DNA from: Saprospiraceae bacterium
GTDB taxonomy: Bacteria > Bacteroidota > Bacteroidia > Chitinophagales > Saprospiraceae
Length of the DNA: 44,194 bases
Reading direction: 5' to 3'
Assembly: GCA_020629935.1 (NCBI GenBank)
Contig: JAHDCJ010000002.1
Coordinates: forward strand, 28,307 to 72,500
Part shown: piece by piece, positions 22,903 through 30,027 of the stretch
How positions within the stretch are numbered: position 1 is the first letter of the stretch
How the letters are laid out: each line of letters begins with the position of its first letter
Translations under genes and position numbers: made by a program
The notes under the pieces: model-generated
Database searches by the model: none
Seen by the model: only the letters and a program-made list of their open reading frames with translations
What the model was told of the DNA's origin: nothing

Positions 22903-25017
22903 TTATCGTGCATTATTAAACACAAAACGTTTAGAGAAAATGTTTTCTCCCTGTTGTACATTTAGGAAATATACACCAGGCGCTTGGTTTGTAATGTTTA
23001 ATTCCTTGTTATAATTTCCATTAAATTCACTTACTTCTTCTCGATAGACTTCTTTACCAGAAAGATCTACAATAGTAATGGTTAATGGTGCTAATTCCTC
23101 TGCAGTAAAAGTTACTTTAAAAGAACCCGTATTCGGATTTGGGAATAAATTAAATTGATCTAAACTTAAGCTGTTTCTAGGTGCGAAAGGTTCCAAAGCG
23201 ATAGGTGTTTCAGAAATAGATTCTTCAGGGGTATTGGTACTGAATTCTTTGATGATAATTAATTCATCTCTTCGGTATTCACCCGTTTCACAATCGCAAC
23301 CGCTGTATTTGTCAAGATCAGATTTACGACTCAATTCCGCTTTAATTTTCTTAATTTTTCCATTTTGTTGGATACGTAATTTAACTTGATCTCCAGGGCT
23401 TTTACTCTGAACCATATTAGCCAACTGGTCTACATCTTTAATTTCAGTTCCCTCAAAACTAAGAATAACTGCGCCATCGTCTAATTTTGATTTTTCGGCA
23501 CCAGACCCTGCAAAGATACCGCTTACATTTACTCCAATTTGATCTTCTCGATTTTCGATTTCTACTCCTAACATTGGTGTAACACAAAGTACTTTACAAT
23601 CAAAGTTTTCTTGGAAAGATTTGAAGCCATGAGGTTTTGCGTACTTATGGTTGAAATGAGGTTTACGAGGAAAAGCACCCATTGAATAATTTTCTTTTTT
23701 CTTTAACGTAGCTTGCATGGTTTGAACTGCCCCATCTCTAGTCACTTCAATGGCTAAAGCATCACCCACTTTTTTCGTTTTAATATGATTTATTACGTCA
23801 GCGATAGAATTCATAGCTTTATTATCTAGTTTTTTGATAATATCACCTGCTTGAATTCCTGCCGCGGCTGCCGCACTATTTTCCATGACTTTTTCAATGC
23901 GTATGGTTTGGTCTTCAGAATTAGAAGTGAAAACTACACCTAAAAATGGACGATCTTCATGCAATGTTTGCATTTTACTTTTGAAGGATTCCAATTGGTC
24001 TTTACAATCAAAACCTTCTAACCCATCCATTTCAATTTTTAAGTTTTTAAATAGGTCGTCTGCATTTTTAGAAAGGTTTTCGATATTGAAATTCCCATCG
24101 CCTTTGATATTGAAAAACTTAATCATGTCGTCCCCTTCTTTTAGTTCGATGTTGAGGTCCATGTTTTGTAAATCATCACCCGTAATGATTTTTATTTTGC
24201 CTTGACCATTGCCCATGTTGTTTAAGTCAATTCCTTTTTCTTTCAACATTTTTTCAATTCCTTCAGGAAGTTGTCCATCAGATTTAAACTGAAAAGAATG
24301 TGTTTCCCCATCATTAGAATTCCAATTGAAATTGCCATTAGGCAAATCACAATCACCTTTTTTAAACATGAAGGTGTTTGCCCCAGAATTTCTACCCATG
24401 AAATGAGGTGTTTTGTCGGCTTGGATAACCGCATCTTTACTACCTTCTTTCACGATTCGAATAGAATGTTCTGCTTGATCTAAAGCATTTTTTACTTCAT
24501 TAGGATTTAATCCCATTGCTTTAATTTTTTCAATGATTGCTTCAGGAATAGCTTCTCCTTCTTTTAGCGTAACCATATCAAAGTTGGTATTTTGAGGGCC
24601 GCCCATTTTAAACCCACGCATAAAGGCGTCTTCCTTAGAAAGGAATGGGTGTCTATGGTGTTTTCGGCGTGGAGATACCTGATGATCCTTGTCAATAGTA
24701 ATTTGAATTTCTTTTTCTGAATGCGTAGCATTTTCATCATCAGAAAAAATAATGACATCAATATCTTCTTCTATTACATTGCCGTTGGCATCTTCGGAAA
24801 TGGTAATGTTTCCATTTTCATTGATCCATTCTGTGGCTTCTTCGCCTTCGTAGACTTCTTCTGTAATTTGTTCATTACCTTCATCATCAATAATGATTTT
24901 TTTGATGATTACTTTGTTTTGTTCGGCTTGTGAGAAGATAGGAGAAACACTAGCAGAAATAAATAAAGTGGTTAATAAAAAGGGGAATAAAAATGTCTTG
25001 GTGTTAAATTGAATCAT
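22903..25017 (-). CDS. Secreted two-PDZ protein with T9SS sorting domain
   Basis: 704-aa secreted protein. I start it at the ATG at 25017 (MIQFNTKTFLFPFLLTTLFISA), which gives a clean signal peptide ending IFSQA; the track start adds 15 residues. Residues about 30-340 are acidic, D/E/N/G-rich and match no domain I recognise. PDZ1 follows (RPFLGVVFTSNSEDQTIRI...GIQAGDIIKKLDN) and PDZ2 (TPMLGVEIENREDQIGVNV...KLDDGAVILSFEG). A Cys pair (SGCDCETGEY) comes before the T9SS domain (NLFPNPNTGSFKVTF...GVYFLNVQQGE). No protease domain is seen, so it is probably a binding or scaffold protein. It is divergent from a two-component system and probably regulated by it. Confidence 0.82.
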   Translation of the reverse strand: MIQFNTKTFLFPFLLTTLFISASVSPIFSQAEQNKVIIKKIIIDDEGNEQITEEVYEGEEATEWINENGNITISEDANGNVIEEDIDVIIFSDDENATHSEKEIQITIDKDHQVSPRRKHHRHPFLSKEDAFMRGFKMGGPQNTNFDMVTLKEGEAIPEAIIEKIKAMGLNPNEVKNALDQAEHSIRIVKEGSKDAVIQADKTPHFMGRNSGANTFMFKKGDCDLPNGNFNWNSNDGETHSFQFKSDGQLPEGIEKMLKEKGIDLNNMGNGQGKIKIITGDDLQNMDLNIELKEGDDMIKFFNIKGDGNFNIENLSKNADDLFKNLKIEMDGLEGFDCKDQLESFKSKMQTLHEDRPFLGVVFTSNSEDQTIRIEKVMENSAAAAAGIQAGDIIKKLDNKAMNSIADVINHIKTKKVGDALAIEVTRDGAVQTMQATLKKKENYSMGAFPRKPHFNHKYAKPHGFKSFQENFDCKVLCVTPMLGVEIENREDQIGVNVSGIFAGSGAEKSKLDDGAVILSFEGTEIKDVDQLANMVQSKSPGDQVKLRIQQNGKIKKIKAELSRKSDLDKYSGCDCETGEYRRDELIIIKEFSTNTPEESISETPIALEPFAPRNSLSLDQFNLFPNPNTGSFKVTFTAEELAPLTITIVDLSGKEVYREEVSEFNGNYNKELNITNQAPGVYFLNVQQGENIFSKRFVFNNAR

Positions 25018-25073
25018 AGCACATAATTTTTTTTTGAAAAAATAAAATTGTAGTGGTTTCATTTTTGATATTA

Positions 25074-25081
25074 CAAATGTA
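25074..25081 (-). promoter_or_regulatory. -7 element of the two-PDZ gene
   Basis: TACATTTG on the minus strand (CAAATGTA on +) matches TAnnTTTG 57 bp upstream of the chosen start. No -33 element is visible, but direct repeats occupy that position. Confidence 0.5.
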
Positions 25082-25103
25082 AAATCAAAGCCTCATGCTT
25101 TCA

Positions 25104-25130
25104 GTTAATGAAAAGTTAAAGATTGTTTAA
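25104..25130. promoter_or_regulatory. Triple direct repeat, candidate OmpR-family response-regulator box
   Basis: GTTAA (25104), GTTAA (25115) and GTTTAA (25125) recur at 10-11 bp, one helical turn apart, as in PhoB/OmpR-type binding sites. They lie between the divergent PDZ and histidine kinase genes, over the expected -33 region of the PDZ gene. Confidence 0.5.
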
Positions 25131-25169
25131 ATACGGTTTTGCGTAAGCATAATGCATAATTTAGTAGCA

Positions 25170-25189
25170 GATTTATTTCCAAATAAATC
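25170..25189. promoter_or_regulatory. Inverted repeat upstream of the histidine kinase
   Basis: GATTTATTT-CC-AAATAAATC, perfect 9-bp arms with a 2-nt centre, followed by TAACTTTA, a one-mismatch match to the -7 motif. Possible operator for the kinase gene. Confidence 0.4.
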
Positions 25190-25245
25190 ATAACTTTAAT
25201 TATTAAGATAACGGATTATTTTTAAAAAGTAACCAAAGTTGATAA

Positions 25246-26784
25246 ATGGATAAAAAAGCAATAGGGTTAATTATTGGTTTGATGAGCATGTCGCTTCTAG
25301 GGATTGTATTGATGCAATCCTATTGGATTCGATATTCTATTAATCTAAATGAAGCACAATTTGATAAGAATGTGCGTATTGCCCTTCGCGATGTTTCTCA
25401 GATATTAATGAATGAAGAAGTAGAAACGATATCTAGAGATTTGTTTTTTGGGGATTTTGCTAGTATGCCAGGAAAGATGGCTTATGAAGAAGAAATTTTT
25501 TATGATTTTAAAAGTGATCCAACCTTTAATGTAGAGCGGACTTTTTCTCAAGAAATTCCAGAAGATAGTTTTTTATTAATAGATAAAGACATCTTTTATT
25601 ATCATGATGCTTTAGATCATAGCTGTTATACTCCAGATGATTTAAAACATATTTATGAAAGTTTTGAGCTTCAAATGACTCGAATGTTGACTTATTCGCA
25701 ACCACTTGTTGAGCGTATAAATTTGAATCGACTGGATGATTTAATACAGCGCGAGTTGGTAGAAAAGGGGATTGATTTAGCTTATCAATATGGCGTGTTT
25801 TCAAATCGTAGGCGTAATTTTGTTTTTGTAAAAGATAGTGAACCCTCAGGGGTGAAAGTTTCGGGAGGAATTAGTAAAGAAGGGCTCCAAAGGTTATATA
25901 ATTCTTCCTTTAAAGTAGATCTTTTCCCCTTTGATCGTCCAGGAAAATTAATGATGTTTTTTCCTAGAAAAACGAGTTTTATTTGGCAATCTGTGTTAGG
26001 GATGTTGTTGGCGTCTATTTTATTTACGGCGATTATATTATTCTGTTTTATGTATACCATTCAAGTTATTTTTAAACAGAAAAAACTATCAGAAATAAAG
26101 ACCGATTTTATCAACAACATGACTCATGAATTCAAAACGCCTATTGCTACCATATCTTTAGCAGCAGACTCTATAACGAGTAAAATGGTTTCTGAAGATT
26201 CGTCCAAAGTGAAGCGATTTGCTTCGATAATTAAAGAAGAGAACAAACGGATGAACAGCCAAGTAGAAAAGGTTTTACAAATGGCTTTATTGGATAAAGA
26301 TGATTTTAAATTAAATATCAGAGCCATTGATGTGCATGAAGTGATTCGTCAGGCAAGTCGGCATATGGGATTACAATTGGAGCAAAAGTCGGGAAGAATA
26401 AAATTAGATCTTCAAGCAAACGATTTTGAGATTGAAGGAGATTTGACCCATTTTTCTTCGGTAATTCATAATCTTTTAGATAACGCAAATAAATATACAC
26501 CAGAAAAACCAGAAATAACGATACGAACCGCGAATGTTTCGGGAGGAATAAAAGTATTTATAAAAGACAACGGTATTGGAATGGATGCAGAAGTGCGTAA
26601 ACGTATTTTTGATAAATTTTATCGTGTGCATACAGGTAACCTTCACGATGTCAAAGGCTTTGGGCTAGGTCTTAGTTACGTGAAGGCAATTATTACGGCA
26701 CATAAAGGCCATGTTGATGTAAAGAGCGAGTTAGGGAAGGGGAGTGAGTTTATTCTATTTTTCCCGTTTCAAATTTCGCGTTAA
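25246..26784 (+). CDS. Sensor histidine kinase (RprX-like)
   Basis: 512-aa membrane histidine kinase. TM1 at about residues 6-27 (IGLIIGLMSMSLLGIVLMQSYWI) and TM2 at about 244-270 enclose a periplasmic sensor of about 215 residues that I do not recognise. The HisKA box FINNMTHEFKTPIATISLAADS has the phospho-accepting His at residue 294. The ATPase has the N box HNLLDNANKYTPE, G1 DNGIGMD and G2 GFGLGLSYVKAI, followed by GSEFILFFPF. The architecture fits the RprX kinases of Bacteroidota. It lies 78 bp upstream of its partner regulator. The signal is unknown. The divergent secreted PDZ protein hints at an envelope-related stimulus. Confidence 0.92.
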   Translation: MDKKAIGLIIGLMSMSLLGIVLMQSYWIRYSINLNEAQFDKNVRIALRDVSQILMNEEVETISRDLFFGDFASMPGKMAYEEEIFYDFKSDPTFNVERTFSQEIPEDSFLLIDKDIFYYHDALDHSCYTPDDLKHIYESFELQMTRMLTYSQPLVERINLNRLDDLIQRELVEKGIDLAYQYGVFSNRRRNFVFVKDSEPSGVKVSGGISKEGLQRLYNSSFKVDLFPFDRPGKLMMFFPRKTSFIWQSVLGMLLASILFTAIILFCFMYTIQVIFKQKKLSEIKTDFINNMTHEFKTPIATISLAADSITSKMVSEDSSKVKRFASIIKEENKRMNSQVEKVLQMALLDKDDFKLNIRAIDVHEVIRQASRHMGLQLEQKSGRIKLDLQANDFEIEGDLTHFSSVIHNLLDNANKYTPEKPEITIRTANVSGGIKVFIKDNGIGMDAEVRKRIFDKFYRVHTGNLHDVKGFGLGLSYVKAIITAHKGHVDVKSELGKGSEFILFFPFQISR

Positions 26785-26862
26785 CATTTATTTAACGAGA
26801 TCAGGAACGACTTTTGCTATAAAAAAGTATGTTAGAAGTTCCTAATAAGTAAAACTAGTGAG

Positions 26863-27573
26863 ATGACAGAGACCACAAAAATTCTATTAGTAGAAGATGA
26901 CCAAAATTTTGGGGATGTATTGAAATCCTATTTAGAGATGCATGGATATGGTATTACCCTAGCACAAGATGGAGATGCAGGAGTAGAGGCATATAAAGCA
27001 GGAGCCTACAATCTTTGTATTTTGGATGTAATGATGCCTAAAAAGGACGGGTTTACCGTTGCTAAAGAAATTAGAGAAATCAATAATAATCAACCGATTA
27101 TCTTTTTAACAGCCAAGACGCTTAAAGAAGATATCATACAAGGGTTTAAATTAGGTGCGGATGATTATATTTCTAAGCCGTTTAATTCTGAGGAACTTTT
27201 ATATCGAATTCAAGCCGTATTGAAACGAAGTACTGCGAATGAAGTAGAAGAGGAAGAAGCTAAAGAGTTTGAAATTGGTCAATATCATTTCAACTATCCT
27301 CTTCGAATTTTATCTTTTAATGGGGAAAAATCAAAATTGTCGCCTAAAGAAGCCGAATTGCTTCGGATGTTTTGCGTCAAAATGAACGATATTTTACCTC
27401 GTTCCGAAGCGCTTACGCATATTTGGGGAGAAGACAATTATTTCACTGCTCGAAGTATGGACGTTTTCGTTACAAAGTTACGTAAATACCTAAAAGGAGA
27501 TGAAAATATTGAAATCATCAATATCCACGGAAACGGTTTTCAACTTAAGGTCTTAGCCGCAGAAACGACTTAA
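26863..27573 (+). CDS. OmpR-family response regulator (RprY-like)
   Basis: 236-aa response regulator. Receiver domain: ILLVEDDQNFG (acidic pair), CILDVMMPKKDG with phospho-acceptor Asp55, FLTAKTLKED (Thr switch) and GADDYISKPFNSEEL (conserved Lys). The C-terminal OmpR/PhoB winged helix shows LSPKEAELLRMFCVKMNDILPRSEAL and the recognition part FTARSMDVFVTKLRKYLKGDENIEIINIHGNGF. It is the partner of the kinase just upstream. Its likely DNA target is the triple GTTAA repeat at 25104-25130. Its stop codon is 1 nt from the convergent next gene and no terminator lies between them. Confidence 0.95.
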   Translation: MTETTKILLVEDDQNFGDVLKSYLEMHGYGITLAQDGDAGVEAYKAGAYNLCILDVMMPKKDGFTVAKEIREINNNQPIIFLTAKTLKEDIIQGFKLGADDYISKPFNSEELLYRIQAVLKRSTANEVEEEEAKEFEIGQYHFNYPLRILSFNGEKSKLSPKEAELLRMFCVKMNDILPRSEALTHIWGEDNYFTARSMDVFVTKLRKYLKGDENIEIINIHGNGFQLKVLAAETT

Positions 27574-27574
27574 T

Positions 27575-29002
27575 TTAAGCATGTAAAATTTTTAATAACC
27601 AATCTTTTTGAATTAAAGGATTGGTCGAATGGATTTCTTTTTCAAGTACATCTACTTGAAGTCGTCTAGCCATTTTTTTCGTAGCAATTCTTCGGACTAA
27701 ACGAATAAAGTTAGAATAGGAATTTTTGTATTCTGTTGGGACTTTTTTATTTCTAAATAAATAAATACGAAAGGCTTCTAAAGTAGATAACATCAATTCG
27801 GTCTCATCTAACTCAAAGGCTGTTTTTATCAATAAGGTCTTGAAATACATATGATAATAGAAATCGATAAACTCTATATCGGAATACTGAATATCACGTA
27901 AATGACTCATCGCTTGCTCAAATTGGCTTTTTTCAAAAAAGAGCATGGCCATACTAAAAGCAAATACATTTTCACGAAATTTAGGCATTACCCGATCCTT
28001 AAAAGAAAGAATAAATTCTTCTGTCCAATTATATTCTTTGACATAAAGAGCGGCTTGGACAATATTTCGAAAATGATTATGTGAAAAATATTTATGCGCC
28101 GTCAAGATATCCATTTCTAAAATATGCTCGTATAATAAAAAAGACTCCTTAAGAAAATGGCGCTTTCCTTGGTTAATTTTAAACCGACAATAATTTAATA
28201 AGGCCGTATAAAATTGACGAATATCAAAGTCTTGTAATTGTTTTTCATATTTTAAAACCCCTTCTTTAAAATTGGTATAATGACTCTCTTCATCAAAATA
28301 ATTATAGGTTAATACCAGTTGGTGGAGTAGATGGATAGAAGGAACATCCGTAAACGGATTTTTTTCTAAGAAATTCAATGTTTCCTTCAACATGTGAATC
28401 TCATATTTGGTGTTTAATACCCGTTCCCATTGAAGTACAGCGGCTGAATGTCGAATTTTATCCGCTATGTAATATTGATCTAAACTATAAACAACCTCTT
28501 GTAAACTAGTTTGGCGAGCTCTATTTATGTTTACATTTGAGTGTTGATAAGAGACTTTATCTAAGAGGTATTTTTGATAAAAATAGTCCGTGTTTTTAAT
28601 TTCCTTTTGGTTTTCATGTTCAACCATTTTGGTCAATTTCCTTCCAAAAAGATCAAAAAGGAATCGTTCATGAAAGGAAAGAGCAGTCCAATAGTCTTTA
28701 TAAAAATTATTTTTTTCTAGTTTTTGCTGCGCTAAAAAGGTTTCTACTAAATTCGTTAAATCAGAAGTTAAGGCTCTAAACAAGCCATCATGATATTTTT
28801 TTTTATCAAGAAAAACTTTAAAAAACAATTTCTCTTTATCCAACTTCAAAAAAACGGGGTGCTTTTTCTTCAATAAATCAAAAAGTCGCATCACTTTTTT
28901 ATTCTTATTGAAGTAAGGAGAATGTACTAATTCTCCCAAACGACGAATTTCTGTGTTGTTTAAAGCTTTTAAAAGCAGGATTAATTTAGATTTTTCTTTC
29001 AT
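27575..29002 (-). CDS. Large helical protein of unknown function (Saprospiria-type)
   Basis: 475-aa protein, predicted almost entirely helical and rich in aromatic and charged residues, with no signal peptide or membrane segment. The N-terminus (LLLKALNNTEIRRLGELVHSPYFNKNK) recurs, as far as I recall, in large families of uncharacterised Saprospiraceae proteins. The middle (LLHQLVLTYNYFDEESHY...FYTALLNYCRFKINQGK...AMLFFEKSQFEQAMSHLRDIQY) reads like TPR-like helix pairs, which suggests protein binding. No catalytic motif is seen. It converges on the response regulator with a 1-nt gap. Function unknown. Confidence 0.8.
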   Translation of the reverse strand: MKEKSKLILLLKALNNTEIRRLGELVHSPYFNKNKKVMRLFDLLKKKHPVFLKLDKEKLFFKVFLDKKKYHDGLFRALTSDLTNLVETFLAQQKLEKNNFYKDYWTALSFHERFLFDLFGRKLTKMVEHENQKEIKNTDYFYQKYLLDKVSYQHSNVNINRARQTSLQEVVYSLDQYYIADKIRHSAAVLQWERVLNTKYEIHMLKETLNFLEKNPFTDVPSIHLLHQLVLTYNYFDEESHYTNFKEGVLKYEKQLQDFDIRQFYTALLNYCRFKINQGKRHFLKESFLLYEHILEMDILTAHKYFSHNHFRNIVQAALYVKEYNWTEEFILSFKDRVMPKFRENVFAFSMAMLFFEKSQFEQAMSHLRDIQYSDIEFIDFYYHMYFKTLLIKTAFELDETELMLSTLEAFRIYLFRNKKVPTEYKNSYSNFIRLVRRIATKKMARRLQVDVLEKEIHSTNPLIQKDWLLKILHA

Positions 29003-29213
29003 TATAGTAATTAAAATGGGTGTTTTTTACTGCAAAAACAAGTGGTATTTATTGCGTAAATTATTGTCTTTTAGTGATTTGTGTTGTTTGTTGTTGTTTT
29101 TTATGTTTGTTTTTTCTCTACAAAATACAAAAAAAGTACTTTGGACACCATTAAATAGGATGTAGATTTACAGTAACAAATCCAATTTACTGCCCACTTA
29201 ATCTAAAAAACAA

Positions 29214-29243
29214 AGAGTCGGAAAACGTTTCGACTCTGTTTTA
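29214..29243. terminator. Orphan terminator-like hairpin
   Basis: AGAGTCG / CGACTCT with further inner pairing (GAAAACGTTT core). The minus strand has TTTGTTTTTT after the stem and the + strand TGTTTT. No annotated gene ends here. Confidence 0.5.
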
Positions 29244-29406
29244 AAAAACTCTTAACAGAGAAAAAAAATGAATGTCCTCTATTGGCTTTCACGTGTTTTT
29301 AAGGAAATAATATTTTTTAGTAGCCTTTAAAATTGAATCGACTTAAAAACCAAACCATCAACCAAATCCGTCAAAACCCACATTTTGACCCTTTTGAAAT
29401 CCAATG

Positions 29407-29483
29407 TACGTCAGGACAGTAGAATTTAACGTGTTTGTAGCTAGTCATGTTAATGATATTGATGTCCTGACGTATTTTTTTTT
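29407..29483 (+). ncRNA. Long stem-loop with T9 tail, possible 3' end of a small RNA
   Basis: Perfect 12-bp stem TACGTCAGGACA / TGTCCTGACGTA closing a 44-nt interior that has its own stem (TTAACGTG / CATGTTAA, one mismatch), then T9. The nearest + strand gene ends 1.8 kb upstream with an opposing gene between, so this terminator probably belongs to an unannotated + strand transcript. The 5' end is unknown. Confidence 0.4.
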
Positions 29484-29484
29484 G

Positions 29485-29506
29485 TTAAAAACAACGTTGT
29501 TTTTAA
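29485..29506. repeat. 22-bp perfect palindrome
   Basis: TTAAAAACAAC followed immediately by GTTGTTTTTAA, with no spacer, 2 bp after the T9 tract. Possible protein-binding dyad or second terminator stem. Confidence 0.6.
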
Positions 29507-29944
29507 TAACCCAAGTTCTTTGAATTCTAGGTATTGATTTTTAAAATTACACCATCAATTACTTTTCTTTAATTCCTAAAATGCTTTAGATAAAACCAAA
29601 ATTTGGTATCTTTTAAAGCTAAGGTTTTAAAGGCTGCCCAAAAATGTGTATTTTCGTAGAAGAAAATACATGTAAAACGATACTCCCCAACATTTTTAAT
29701 CCTAGTTTAAACCGTATGTAGTTTTTAAAACTACATTGAATTGTTTTTGATAATAGCCCCTCATTTTTATCAGGTATAACTATGATTGGCTTGCTTTATG
29801 TTTTTTAACGTATGATCATAAAACAAGTGTAGGAATAAAGTCTTTTAGCCATCCACTAAAAGCAAAACCACTCAAATCAAATTAGATGTTTCTAAAATAA
29901 TAGACAAACATGATTTGTTTAAGGTGAAAACGTGTAACAATTTA

Positions 29945-29973
29945 TTGACACGCTCCGTTAATATATTTATAAA
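29945..29973 (+). promoter_or_regulatory. Sigma70-consensus-like promoter (TTGACA - N17 - TATAAA)
   Basis: Exact TTGACA at 29945-29950, a 17-bp spacer and TATAAA at 29968-29973, 54 bp before the next start codon. This is the general bacterial consensus rather than the usual Bacteroidota TAnnTTTG type. Confidence 0.35.
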
Positions 29974-29992
29974 TGGATAATCTAAGGGTATG

Positions 29993-30009
29993 TACCGTTG
30001 GTTTACCGT
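29993..30009 (+). repeat. Direct repeat TACCGT in the leader of the cohesin-like gene
   Basis: TACCGT at 29993 and again at 30004, exactly 11 bp apart, 19-35 bp before the ATG. Possible binding site for a regulator. Confidence 0.4.
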
Positions 30010-30027
30010 CAATTTAACTGACAGCTT

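Larger units (their letters stand above)
29003..30027. other. 1-kb gene-free region dense in perfect inverted repeats
   Basis: There is no credible ORF over 1025 bp. The first 120 bp are strikingly G/T-rich on the + strand. Perfect inverted repeats follow: 29214-29237, 29407-29474, 29485-29506, 29595-29607 (ACCAAA-A-TTTGGT), 29647-29670 (TGTATTTTC/GAAAATACA), 29716-29736 (ATGTAGTTTT-T-AAAACTACAT) and 29842-29862 (CTTTTAG/CTAAAAG). At least two look like transcription terminators, so one or more small RNAs may be made here. The region ends with the promoter and leader of the next gene. Confidence 0.6.

Noticed and set aside
29407-29506. attC-like recombination site or CRISPR-type repeat
   Set aside because: The stem with its T9 tail is explained better by a terminator. 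There is no regular repeat-spacer pattern and no recombinase gene.
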